A DNA stretch of 64,000 nucleotides from Robiginitomaculum sp. (lineage in GTDB: Bacteria > Pseudomonadota > Alphaproteobacteria > Caulobacterales > Maricaulaceae): contig JAJFFQ010000058.1 in NCBI GenBank assembly GCA_021776565.1, positions 1 to 64,000 on the forward strand, read 5' to 3'. Every line of letters starts with the position of its first letter. The first letter of the stretch is position 1. Positions 52,917-62,297 of this stretch are shown piece after piece. The notes beneath the pieces were generated by a model. It did no database searches. It was not told the origin of the DNA and saw nothing but the letters and a program-made list of their open reading frames with translations. A program made the position numbers and the translations under genes.

Positions 52917-53615
52917 ATGTTTAGTTTACGTCGTTTCCTTGCCGTCCTGACCCCGCTTGCCTTATGTGCCGGACTTGCCGCCTGTTCTGGTGGTGGTTCT
53001 GATACTGATGGACGTTCATCCGCCGAGCGCGATGATGACATGGCCATGGGCGATCCCAAAGCCCCAGTGGTTATGATTGAATATGCCTCGCTAACCTGCC
53101 CCCATTGCGCGGATTTTCATGAAGATGTGTTTCCGGAACTGAAAAACAAATACATCGATACCGGCAAAATGCGCTTTGTCTTCAGGCAATTCCCAACCCC
53201 GCCGGTTCCCTATGCCGTTGGCGGCGAAGCGGTGGCAAGATGTGCTGGGCCGGACAAATACTTTGACCTTTTAGATGTGCTTTATGAGAAACAGCGTTAC
53301 TGGGTCACATCCAATAATCCACGCAAAGCCTTAATGGATATTGCCGCTACGGCCGGCATATCCCAGGAAAGCTTTGATGCCTGTGTCAGTGATGAAGCCA
53401 ATATCAAACGTATTCAGGAGGTCAGCAAAACCGCCCAGGATGAGTTCAAGATCACCGGCACGCCATCTTTTATTATCAATGGTAAATTGCGGCCACGGGT
53501 GCGCACAATAGAAAGCTTTGTTGAAATAATTGACCCGATACTGGGGATTAAGACAGAACCCAGAACAGAGAATAATGAAGAAAATACAGATGATGTAGAG
53601 AGCGGAGACCACTAG
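52917..53615 (+). CDS. DsbA-family thiol-disulfide oxidoreductase lipoprotein, copy 2
   Basis: Lipobox LAAC; VMIEYASLTCPHCADFHEDVFPELK; close paralogue of the preceding gene. Confidence 0.93.
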   Translation: MFSLRRFLAVLTPLALCAGLAACSGGGSDTDGRSSAERDDDMAMGDPKAPVVMIEYASLTCPHCADFHEDVFPELKNKYIDTGKMRFVFRQFPTPPVPYAVGGEAVARCAGPDKYFDLLDVLYEKQRYWVTSNNPRKALMDIAATAGISQESFDACVSDEANIKRIQEVSKTAQDEFKITGTPSFIINGKLRPRVRTIESFVEIIDPILGIKTEPRTENNEENTDDVESGDH

Positions 53616-53619
53616 GCTC

Positions 53620-56600
53620 GTGCAATTCACTGCAATCAAACTGGCGGGCTTCAAGTCCTTCATCGACCCGGCGGAGTTTCGCATAGAGCCGGGGCTGACC
53701 GGCGTGGTTGGCCCCAATGGTTGTGGCAAGTCCAACATTCTGGAGGCCTTGCGTTGGGTGATGGGCGCAAATTCTGCCAAGGCCATGCGTGCCGGTGCCA
53801 TGGATGAGGTGATATTTTCAGGCTCGGCTGGTCGCCCGGCACGTAATCATGCCGAGGTTGTACTTATTGTTGACAATGCAGATCGTAGCGCCCCGGCGCG
53901 CTTTAATGATAATGATACCCTGGAGGTTTCGCGCCGTATTTCCCGTGGTGCGGGTTCCACCTATCGCATAAATGGTGCCGAGGTACGGGCGCGCGATGTG
54001 CAATTATTGTTTGCCGATGCTTCAACGGGGGCAAATTCCCCGGCATTGGTGCGTCAGGGGCAAATATCCGAACTGATCGCTGCCAAGCCACAAAACCGCC
54101 GCCGGGTACTCGAGGAAGCAGCCGGTATTTCCGGTCTGCATAACCGCCGTCATGAAGCTGAACTGCGCTTGCGTGCTGCAGAAAACAACCTGGCACGGCT
54201 GGATGATGTCTTTGGCGAGATCGAGGCCCAGCACGCACAGTTAAAACGGCAAGTGCGCGCGGCCACGCGTTATCGCAACCTGTCAACACAGATCCGCGCG
54301 CTGGAAGCCTTTGCCGCGCATTTACGCTGGAGTGAAGCCAGAGCACAGGTAAAAACCCTGCAAGACGAACTAGGCACCATTACCGCCATGACCGGCGAAC
54401 TAGCCAGTGCCGCCGCCGCCGCACGGACAAAGGCTGAGCAAAACACCGAAGGGCTGGATGCCTTGCGCCAGGAAGAGGCCGTTGCCGCCGCCTTGCTGGC
54501 CCGCACAACAGCCGCCGTAGAGGTTATTGAACGCGATGCCAAAGAGGCGCAAACTCGCATAGAACAATTGCAAACGCGCCTTGAAGAACTGGGCCGTGAT
54601 CGTGAGCATGAAACAATTCTGATTGAAGATGGCAAGGACACCATCGCCCGCCTTGAGAATGAAGCACGGGCCTTGCAAAGCGTCGGCATAGATGAAAATG
54701 CCGTAGAAGAACTGTCTTGTCGCCGCGATGAAACCGCCGAAGCACGCACCAGGGCCGAGGCAACATTATCTCAAATTCAAATCAAGCACGCCGGGCAGAT
54801 TGCAAATCGCCGTGCCGCAGAGCAAAGCTGCGCCCAGACCAATGCACAGTTTTCGCGCGCCCGTGATGAGGTATCACGGGCACAATCTGCCCTTGAAAAC
54901 ATGATTGAGGGCGATAGCGCCCTTACCGGTTATCAGGAGGCCAAACAGGCGGTTCAGGATGCTGAAACCGCACTGGCAACCAGGCGGCAAAGCCTGGTTG
55001 AACTTGAAATGGCGCGCCTTGCCAGCGAAGAGACAGAGCGTACCAACCGGGAGAGCTTTGATGATGCGCGGCGCCATCATGCTGCCCTGCAAGCAGAAAC
55101 CGATGGACTGACCAAAGCCTTGTCAGGGCAGGAAACCGGGGACTGGCCCGACATTGCTGAACAAATTAATGTACGCCCGGGTTATGAGCGCGCTATTGCC
55201 GCCGCTCTTGGTGATGATTTACAGGCCTCGGACGACAAGGGTGCGCCGATACATTGGCACGGTGCCTCAGAACCAGACGCACCATTACCCAAAGGCACGC
55301 AAACGCTGGCCAGTTTTATAGAGGCCCCTGCTGTGCTTGGCGCCCGACTATCACAAACCGGTCTGGTGGAGGCCCATAAAGGTGCCGCGCTGGCGGAGGC
55401 TTTAACGCCCGGCCAGCGCCTTGTCAGCATTGAAGGCCAATTATGGCGTTGGGATGGATTGCGCACCAGCGCCGAAGCCCCGGCCCCCGCCGCTCACCGT
55501 CTGGAGCAACGTAATCGCCTTGCTGCACTTTTGCCGCTTTGCCAAAGTGCGCAGGATGAAGCGCAAAATGCCCGCACTTTGTGGCAACAAGCCAAAGAGA
55601 CGGTCAGCGTGACACGCGAGGCAGAAAAAAACGCCCGAAAAACCCTGCCCGAAGCAGAACAGGCATTAAGACTGGTGTTGGCACAAGCAGCTGAACTGGA
55701 TCGCCAGCACAGCGCCGAGGCCGCCCGCGCCCAAACGCAAAAACAAGCCCTGGTGCGCTGGCAAGCTGTGCTTGATGAAGCGCAGAAGGAGGCAACAATA
55801 GCGGACACGGCACTGGCCGCATTGCCAGTGACGGATAATGAAGCTGGTGAACGCGCCATTGCGCAAGCAGAAGACCATGCAGCCACGGCCCGTGCCAACG
55901 CCGCCGATTCCGATGGTGCCTTGCGGGCGCTGGTTCGAGAGGCCGAGGCGCGCTCATTGCGATTAACCGCCATTGAGGCCGAACTGGATCAATGGCAAAC
56001 TCGGGCCAGAAATGCGGCGTCGCGCAGTGAAGCCCTAGCCGTGCGCGAAACAACGATTAGCGAAGATCTGCGCCGCGCTCGCCTTGCGCCTGATGAAATC
56101 AATACGCGCCGGGCAGAAGCCTTTGCCGCCTCTGAAACAACCGAAAAACGCCGAACAGTTGCCGCCAATGCACTGGACGAGGCAGAAACCAAACGCCGCA
56201 CAGCAGAAACACAAGCACGAGAGGCCGAAGCAGAAGCAGCAAAACTGCGAGAAACCCGCGCAGGAAGTGAAGCACGTCTTGTGGCGGCGCAAGAACGTCT
56301 TGGTGAAATTGTTGCCCGCATTGGCGAGACTTTGCATTGTCCACCCCAAGCCCTGGCTGCCCAGGGTGAAATTTTAAATCAAACGCCAGAAAATGCCCCC
56401 GAAGCAGAACAGAAACTGGATACATTGCGCCGTCAGCGCGATGGCATAGGGCCAGTGAATTTACGCGCTGCCGAGGAGGCCGAGGAGGCCGAAGAACGCT
56501 TGCAAGCCATGACCGCTGACCGGGATGATTTAATGGCGGCCATCAACAAATTAAGACAGGGGATTGGCAGTTTGAACGCCGAGGGGCGCACACGCCTGCT

Positions 56601-57072
56601 GTCCGCTTTTGATGAAATTAACGCTCATTTCCAATCCCTGTTCCTGACACTTTTTGGCGGCGGACAGGCAGAGTTGCGGTTGACAGAATCAGATGATCCG
56701 CTGGATGCCGGTCTTGAAATTTATGCCAGCCCGCCCGGCAAAAAGCTGGATACCATGTCATTGCTTTCTGGCGGTGAACAATCACTGACGGCAGTGGCAC
56801 TTATTTTTGCAGTATTTTTATCAAACCCGGCCCCGGTTTGTGTGCTTGATGAGGTCGAAGCGCCGCTGGACGATGCCAATGTGGATCGGTTTTGCGCCAT
56901 GCTGGACGAGATGCGTCGGCGCACCAATACCCGATTTGTCATCATCACCCACAATGCTGTTACCATGTCACGGGTTGATCGATTGTATGGTGTGACCATG
57001 GCCGAGCGCGGTGTATCACAACTGGTTTCTGTAGACCTGCAACGTGCAGAAACCCTGGCTGCTGCGCAATAA
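53620..57072 (+). CDS. smc: chromosome segregation protein SMC
   Basis: 1150 aa: LAGFKSFIDPAEFRIEPGLTGVVGPNGCGKSNILEALRWVMG, long coiled coils, LLSGGEQSLTAVALIFAVF. Confidence 0.98.
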   Translation: MQFTAIKLAGFKSFIDPAEFRIEPGLTGVVGPNGCGKSNILEALRWVMGANSAKAMRAGAMDEVIFSGSAGRPARNHAEVVLIVDNADRSAPARFNDNDTLEVSRRISRGAGSTYRINGAEVRARDVQLLFADASTGANSPALVRQGQISELIAAKPQNRRRVLEEAAGISGLHNRRHEAELRLRAAENNLARLDDVFGEIEAQHAQLKRQVRAATRYRNLSTQIRALEAFAAHLRWSEARAQVKTLQDELGTITAMTGELASAAAAARTKAEQNTEGLDALRQEEAVAAALLARTTAAVEVIERDAKEAQTRIEQLQTRLEELGRDREHETILIEDGKDTIARLENEARALQSVGIDENAVEELSCRRDETAEARTRAEATLSQIQIKHAGQIANRRAAEQSCAQTNAQFSRARDEVSRAQSALENMIEGDSALTGYQEAKQAVQDAETALATRRQSLVELEMARLASEETERTNRESFDDARRHHAALQAETDGLTKALSGQETGDWPDIAEQINVRPGYERAIAAALGDDLQASDDKGAPIHWHGASEPDAPLPKGTQTLASFIEAPAVLGARLSQTGLVEAHKGAALAEALTPGQRLVSIEGQLWRWDGLRTSAEAPAPAAHRLEQRNRLAALLPLCQSAQDEAQNARTLWQQAKETVSVTREAEKNARKTLPEAEQALRLVLAQAAELDRQHSAEAARAQTQKQALVRWQAVLDEAQKEATIADTALAALPVTDNEAGERAIAQAEDHAATARANAADSDGALRALVREAEARSLRLTAIEAELDQWQTRARNAASRSEALAVRETTISEDLRRARLAPDEINTRRAEAFAASETTEKRRTVAANALDEAETKRRTAETQAREAEAEAAKLRETRAGSEARLVAAQERLGEIVARIGETLHCPPQALAAQGEILNQTPENAPEAEQKLDTLRRQRDGIGPVNLRAAEEAEEAEERLQAMTADRDDLMAAINKLRQGIGSLNAEGRTRLLSAFDEINAHFQSLFLTLFGGGQAELRLTESDDPLDAGLEIYASPPGKKLDTMSLLSGGEQSLTAVALIFAVFLSNPAPVCVLDEVEAPLDDANVDRFCAMLDEMRRRTNTRFVIITHNAVTMSRVDRLYGVTMAERGVSQLVSVDLQRAETLAAAQ

Positions 57073-57125
57073 AATAATTATAATTTTTTATTTAATATCA
57101 ATGTATTATAGAAATCATACTTGTC

Positions 57126-57139
57126 TTGACTTGAATCAA
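57126..57139. promoter_or_regulatory. FNR/FixK-like box TTGAC-TTGA-ATCAA upstream of the F0 operon
   Basis: Matches TTGAY-N4-RTCAA; lies 46-75 bp upstream of plausible atpI starts. Confidence 0.5.
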
Positions 57140-57185
57140 GAGCGCAGATAAATTGCGCCGCGATCCTGGGCAATTCTCAGGTGTT

Positions 57186-57536
57186 ATGAGATCAAACCTG
57201 ATGACCGATGATGACGATTTACCCAAAGCCTCTGCCGAACTTGAAAGCCTGGGGGCACGCCTGGATGCACAAGCACGGGCAGCTAAAATTGAAGATGAAA
57301 TACGGCGCACCGCAACGCAAGCTCTGGGCGGTGGATTTAGAATTGCAGTTGAGATGCTTGCAGCACTGGTCGTCGGCACCGGTTTGGGTTATATGGCCGA
57401 CCAACTGCTTGGCACCTTGCCGTGGTTCATGGTCGCGGGCATCTTTTTGGGCTTTGCAGCCGGGATGAAAAACATGATCCGTTCCGCGAAACGTATGCAC
57501 GCAAAGCGGGATGGTAAGGACGATAAAACGGGTTAA
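57186..57536 (+). CDS. atpI: ATP synthase protein I (AtpI)
   Basis: GGGFRIAVEMLAALVVGTGLGYMADQLLGTLPWFMVAGIFLGFAAGMKNMIR; precedes atpB. Alternative starts at 57153 and 57201. Confidence 0.88.
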   Translation: MRSNLMTDDDDLPKASAELESLGARLDAQARAAKIEDEIRRTATQALGGGFRIAVEMLAALVVGTGLGYMADQLLGTLPWFMVAGIFLGFAAGMKNMIRSAKRMHAKRDGKDDKTG

Positions 57537-57550
57537 TTGCGCCAGTTCAT

Positions 57551-58327
57551 ATGGGGCGCACTTTTGAGGGAAATGGGCTAGTGGATCCGCTTCACCAGTT
57601 TAATATTGAACGTTATGGGGAATTCCATCTTTTCGGGATGGATTTGTCCTTTACCAATTCTTCGTTTTTTGCCCTGTTGGCGGTGGCTCTGGTGGTTGCA
57701 TTTCTGGCCTTTGGGTCGCGCAAACGCGCATTGGTGCCGGGGCGTATGCAATCACTGACCGAACTTTTCTATGAGTTTGTCGCACAAATGGTACGCTCAA
57801 CCATGGGCCAGGAAGGCTTTCGGTTCTTCCCGTTAATTTTCTCTCTTTTTGCTTTTGTGCTGACCTCTAACCTGCTGGGCATGTTTCCCTACTTCTTTAC
57901 GGTCACAAGCCATATAGCCGTCACTGGCGCACTGGCGCTGATGGTTATCAGCGTTGTTCTCATTTACGGATTTTCTCGGCACGGATTAAAGTTTTTCAAA
58001 TTATTCGCTCCCTCAGGCCTACCAATACCGCTATATTTTGTTATTGTCCCGATTGAGATCATCTCGTTTCTGGCGCGTCCGTTCAGCCTTTCCATCCGAC
58101 TTTTTGCCAACATGATGGCTGGTCACGCACTAATGAAAGTGTTTGCCAGCTTTGTTATAATGCTGGGTGGTGCCGGAGCGTTTAGTGTTCTGGCCATTTT
58201 GCCATTTTTGACCAATACTGCGGTGGTCGGGCTTGAGTTTCTAATCGCATTTTTACAAGCCTACGTGTTTGCCCTTCTTTCGTGCATTTATCTTAGCGAC
58301 GTCTCGGGCGAACATATTGGTCACTAA
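57551..58327 (+). CDS. atpB: F0F1 ATP synthase subunit a
   Basis: LAVALVVAFLAFGSRKRALVPGRMQSLTELFYEFV, ARPFSLSIRLFANMMAGHALMKV. Confidence 0.97.
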   Translation: MGRTFEGNGLVDPLHQFNIERYGEFHLFGMDLSFTNSSFFALLAVALVVAFLAFGSRKRALVPGRMQSLTELFYEFVAQMVRSTMGQEGFRFFPLIFSLFAFVLTSNLLGMFPYFFTVTSHIAVTGALALMVISVVLIYGFSRHGLKFFKLFAPSGLPIPLYFVIVPIEIISFLARPFSLSIRLFANMMAGHALMKVFASFVIMLGGAGAFSVLAILPFLTNTAVVGLEFLIAFLQAYVFALLSCIYLSDVSGEHIGH

Positions 58328-58366
58328 CTGAACCTTTGGATTAACTGGTTATTTTGGAGAAACATA

Positions 58367-58594
58367 ATGGAACCAGCAGCAGCAAAACTTATCGGTGCGG
58401 GCATTGCCTGTATCGCTCTGGCCGGGGCCGGCATCGGCATTGGCACAATCTTTGGCGCATATTTGCAAGGTGCATTGCGCAATCCGTCAGCCGCCGCAGG
58501 GCAGTTCACAAACTTGCTTATCGGCTTTGCTTTGGCCGAATTCACCGGCCTTCTGGGCTTTGTGATGGGCATGCTTCTTCTGTTCGTATTTTAG
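58367..58594 (+). CDS. atpE: F0F1 ATP synthase subunit c
   Basis: AAAKLIGAGIACIALAGAGIGIGTIFGAYLQGALRNPSAAAGQFTNLLIGFALAEFTGLLGFVMGMLLLFVF. Confidence 0.98.
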   Translation: MEPAAAKLIGAGIACIALAGAGIGIGTIFGAYLQGALRNPSAAAGQFTNLLIGFALAEFTGLLGFVMGMLLLFVF

Positions 58595-58617
58595 GGTTTT
58601 CCTATTAAACGCATCGG

Positions 58618-59217
58618 ATGATGATGATGATTGTGTTTTTCGATACCGGCAAAGCAGCAGAACATGCCGCAGAGGCCACAGAGCACGCCGTGGAAGCGGC
58701 CCAGCATACCAGTTCTGGTATGCCGCAGCTCGATATTTCCACATTCCCCAGCCAGATTTTCTGGCTGGCGATTGCCTTTGGATTGTTGTATCTGGCGCTT
58801 GACCGGTTTTTGATCCCGCGCATTGGCGGAGCCATTGAAGAACGCAAGGATCGCATTGCCGACGATCTGGATATGGCGGCCCGTAAAAAGGCAGAAGCCG
58901 ATGAGGCCATCATCGTTTATGAAAAAAGCCTTGCCGAGGCCCGTTCCAAAGCCAGTGTAATCGCCGCCGAGAACCGTGCCATACTGGATGCGCAACTGTC
59001 CGAAGAAAGTGCCGCACAGGAAGCTGAACTGGATAAGTCTGCCTCCAAGGCCGAGGCCAAAATTGCCAAAGCCAGAGCAGAAGCAATGCAACACGTAGAA
59101 AAGATTGCGGTGGATGTTGCCGGCGAGCTTGTGGCTATACTCGGCGGTATCAAAGCTGATCCCAGAAAGTTGGAAAAGGCACTTGAGACCGTACGTGCAG
59201 GAAGTGCAGCACCATGA
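58618..59217 (+). CDS. atpF': F0F1 ATP synthase subunit b'
   Basis: GMPQLDISTFPSQIFWLAIAFGLLYLALDRFLIPRIGGAIEERKDRIADDLD. Confidence 0.93.
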   Translation: MMMMIVFFDTGKAAEHAAEATEHAVEAAQHTSSGMPQLDISTFPSQIFWLAIAFGLLYLALDRFLIPRIGGAIEERKDRIADDLDMAARKKAEADEAIIVYEKSLAEARSKASVIAAENRAILDAQLSEESAAQEAELDKSASKAEAKIAKARAEAMQHVEKIAVDVAGELVAILGGIKADPRKLEKALETVRAGSAAP

Positions 59218-59765
59218 CCTTGATGAACACCATTCTTTTAGAAACTGCCGAGCACGGTGCAACGACCCCGGGTATTTTTGATCTTTCAGATCCACGCCTT
59301 TGGGTGTTTTTTTCGCTGGCCATTCTGGTGGCTGTGGTCGTGTGGAAAAAAGTTCCTGCGCTTTTGATGAAATCCCTGGACGAGCGGGCTGATCTCATTC
59401 GTAGCGAGCTGGACGATGCCCGTCGGTTGCGCGAAGAAGCCCAGGAATTGCTGGCCTCATATGAGCGTCGCGGGCGAGAAGCACAAATTGAGGCCGAAGA
59501 TATTATTGCCCTGGCCAAGCACGAAGCCGAACTGTTCGCCCAGGATGCCCGCGAAAAACTGCAAGACGTTCTGGCCCGTCGTGCCGAAACCGCAGAGCGT
59601 AAAATCGCCCAGGCAGAAACCCGCGCAGCAGCCGATGTGCGTGAGCACGCCGCCGCCCTGGCCAGCACTATTGCAGAAATTGCCCTAGCGCAGTCTTTGA
59701 CCAAAACTGCCCAAGGCAAGTTGGTTAATGATAGCATTGAGGAACTGGGAAACAGCCTTCAATAG
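59214..59765 (+). CDS. atpF: F0F1 ATP synthase subunit b
   Basis: LSDPRLWVFFSLAILVAVVVWKKVPALLMKSLDERADLIRSELDDARRLREEAQELLASYERRGREAQIEAEDIIALA. Confidence 0.95.
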   Translation: MTLMNTILLETAEHGATTPGIFDLSDPRLWVFFSLAILVAVVVWKKVPALLMKSLDERADLIRSELDDARRLREEAQELLASYERRGREAQIEAEDIIALAKHEAELFAQDAREKLQDVLARRAETAERKIAQAETRAAADVREHAAALASTIAEIALAQSLTKTAQGKLVNDSIEELGNSLQ

Positions 59766-59776
59766 GCTTACTCGCC

Positions 59777-60052
59777 TTATTTGCGCTTTCTGGTTTTGGC
59801 AAAAAATCCACGGACATGCTTTCCTGTATTAGGGTATTTGGCCAAAAAACTGCCCATAGTTTTTCGTGCCCGTTTTGAGTTGCGCACCAGTACCACCACA
59901 CCACTGGCGGTAACAATACCACCCACCGGAAGCGGAAAGGGAATGAGCGGTATACCAACAGCAATGAGCGCCACACCGCCCGCGATACGGGCTTTGCGTT
60001 TTAACGCCTCTTTGCGTGTTTCATTCTCGGTATCGAGAGGTTCAAAATCCAA
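59777..60052 (-). CDS. small membrane protein (possible TTG start)
   Basis: ARIAGGVALIAVGIPLIPFPLPVGGIVTASGVVVLVRNSKRARK; TTG at 60052 preceded by GGAGAGGAG-like RBS on the minus strand; the listed ORF extends to 60118. Confidence 0.55.
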   Translation of the reverse strand: MDFEPLDTENETRKEALKRKARIAGGVALIAVGIPLIPFPLPVGGIVTASGVVVLVRNSKRARKTMGSFLAKYPNTGKHVRGFFAKTRKRK

Positions 60053-60108
60053 CTTAATCTCCTCTCCCCAACTTACACAATTTAGGTATTCTTTGCCAGA
60101 AACGCAAG

Positions 60109-60732
60109 TTAGCGCCAATAGGAAATCAACGGGGCAATTTCTGGCCTGGGACGCTCTCTTATCGGCTCTTGCCCTGTGCCAAGATGAATAAATCCCGCCA
60201 CCCGCTCATTCGCGATCAGACCAAGGTCAGACGCGATTTTCGTATCAAATGCGATCCACTGACTAAGCCAGTTTCCAGCCCACCCGGCGGCGTTGGCAAC
60301 CAGCAGCAAATTATAACAAAGCGCCCCGGCAGACAGTTCCTGCTCCCACACCGGGGTTTTATGCGCTGGATCAGGGCTGGATATAACCGCCACCACAACC
60401 GGCGCGCAACTAAACCTGCGGCGTTCCCGGGTCAGATCGTCTGCGCTTGCCTGCGGGTGCAGTTCCAAAAACCGCTTGGCAAAAACCGTACCGACCTGTT
60501 GCTGTGCGGCACCGTCAAAAATTATAAACCGCCAGGGAGCAAGCCGACGATGGTCGGGCACCCGCGTGGCTAAGCGCAACAGCTTTGAAAGCTCGATCCT
60601 GTCAGGGCCAGGCTCACTCAAGGCCGGGGCTGGGCATGACCGCCGGGTATTGAGAAACGCCAACACCTCATCACTGGGTTGCGCACATGCCAGCATGGCA
60701 TCCGTGGCAGGTGGTGGTGGTATGATAGGCAT
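60109..60732 (-). CDS. nitroreductase-family protein
   Basis: TRRSCPAPALSEPGPDRIELSKLLRLATRVPDHRRLAPWRFIIFDG ... AGWAGNWLSQWIAFD..LGLIANERVAGFIHLG. Confidence 0.93.
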   Translation of the reverse strand: MPIIPPPPATDAMLACAQPSDEVLAFLNTRRSCPAPALSEPGPDRIELSKLLRLATRVPDHRRLAPWRFIIFDGAAQQQVGTVFAKRFLELHPQASADDLTRERRRFSCAPVVVAVISSPDPAHKTPVWEQELSAGALCYNLLLVANAAGWAGNWLSQWIAFDTKIASDLGLIANERVAGFIHLGTGQEPIRERPRPEIAPLISYWR

Positions 60733-60816
60733 AGAGCTTCTTTCAGGTTAGGTGTGAACTCATAAACTTTGACGCCACAGGCATATAGGCCTTATAAGGT
60801 TCAGGAAAAGGGGCGC

Positions 60817-60836
60817 GCTTTGCAAGCAGGCAAAGC
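60817..60836. promoter_or_regulatory. candidate TetR operator GCTTTGC-aagcag-GCAAAGC
   Basis: Perfect 7-bp arms, 6-nt spacer, in the nitroreductase/TetR divergent intergenic region. Confidence 0.5.
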
Positions 60837-60856
60837 AGGAAGGGAAAAATATTTAT

Positions 60857-61519
60857 ATGAGTAGTACTGATGTGGCACCGGAATGTTGTTGTGCAACGCC
60901 AGCGGAGCGTCGGCGCGAAAAAATGCGCGATACTATTATTACAGCGGCCCAGGCCATCTTTACCAAAGACGGCGAGGCTGGTCTTTCCATGCGTCGTCTT
61001 GCCGAAGCCATCGATTATTCCCCGGCGGCATTATACAAATATTTTGCCTCCAAGGACGATTTGTTTGAAGCCGTGCGTGAGCAATTTTTTGAACGTCTTC
61101 TCAAGCGTATGGATCAGGCTTTAAACGGCTCTGGCACCACTCAGGAACTTTTTGAAGCATGCGGGCGTTCCTATATTGAAACCGCACTGGAAGAACCAAG
61201 CACCTTTATGATGGCCTTTACGGGCCTTAAAGAAGACACAAGACCTGTTGAGGGCACCTTTGGTTATGCCGCCGCAGAACAACTGGAGTGCATGATTAAA
61301 CAAGGCATTGACGAGGGTATTTTGCGCAAGGTTGATCTGGCCCTGGCCGGCAAGGCGGTATGGGCTGCCGTACATGGCCTGACGATATTACTGATCCAGA
61401 TCCCGACAATGCCCGGCGGAGTCACCCATGAAAACGACTATACCAGAGAAGACATAATCCGCTTTCATACTGATTTTATCTGGCGTGGCATGGCTGCACC
61501 CGGGACAATTGCCACTTGA
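60857..61519 (+). CDS. TetR/AcrR-family regulator
   Basis: RDTIITAAQAIFTKDGEAGLSMRRLAEAIDYSPAALYKYFASKDDLFEAV. Confidence 0.95.
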   Translation: MSSTDVAPECCCATPAERRREKMRDTIITAAQAIFTKDGEAGLSMRRLAEAIDYSPAALYKYFASKDDLFEAVREQFFERLLKRMDQALNGSGTTQELFEACGRSYIETALEEPSTFMMAFTGLKEDTRPVEGTFGYAAAEQLECMIKQGIDEGILRKVDLALAGKAVWAAVHGLTILLIQIPTMPGGVTHENDYTREDIIRFHTDFIWRGMAAPGTIAT

Positions 61520-61529
61520 TATGAAGTAT

Positions 61530-61850
61530 TTTCACCATCCAAATTGCACGATTATAGCGGGTCTTGAGCGGGTGGGGATAAGTATTTTTCACGTGCTCAT
61601 CTAGCGAGGTTTACTGTCGCGATAGTACAAGAATCACGTGCTCATATAACGGGCGCCAGCACTGCGATAACACCAGTCAATAAAGGACAATAAGGGTCAT
61701 TTGAGTATCATTTATGGGTCAGTCAAGGGACAGATGAAGGGTGCCCGAGGGTCAGGCCATGACCCTGAAGTGACCCTTGAGCATGTGAATGGGGATAAGA
61801 GACTGGCTATCCCCGGCTTCCCCCTCTCCTTCGACAGGCTCAGGATGAGG
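61530..61850 (-). repeat. composite non-coding repeat element, copy B (inverted relative to copy A)
   Basis: Reverse complement carries the ordered blocks of 8404-8690; also has an 11-bp direct repeat CACGTGCTCAT at 61590-61600 and 61635-61645. Confidence 0.75.
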
Positions 61851-61900
61851 GGAAATATAACAACCTCACATAAAGCCTCATCCTGAACTTGTCGAAGGAT
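61827..61900. repeat. large inverted repeat TCCTTCGACAGGCTCAGGATGAGG / CCTCATCCTGAACTTGTCGAAGGA
   Basis: Arms 61827-61850 and 61876-61900, about 25-nt spacer, few mismatches. Confidence 0.8.
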
Positions 61901-62297
61901 GAAAGACGTTTGTATTTCATGCAAAAACCCCAAACTTATCCAACGCTGGCACTGATCGGGTAAGATTATGACTGGTTGGCAACCTCACACATGACATTGC
62001 CCGGCCACCCTCCGACTTGTTAGGTGGTTAGGGCAATCCAGATACGAAATAAAACTGGATTATCGGAACAAGCACGATACTAACATGAATGGGAAACAAT
62101 GAACGCCGACCTCATGCAGAAATAGTGACGAGTGCCCTAAAAACATTGAATTGCAACAGGAGTGTTCACTTTGGGCAGGCTGTTTGGTGAACTAAAAGGC
62201 ACAGAAACGCTTGCTTTTCCAGCCTGTTCATATTCTTATTTATAAGCTGTTTTAGTAGTGTTTCCAACGCAATGATAGTGAAAGCCGGAGAGACAGG

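Noticed and set aside
53660-56999. Many minus-strand ORFs inside smc
   Set aside because: Typical antisense shadow ORFs of an Ala/Arg/Glu-rich GC-rich gene; no family-like content.
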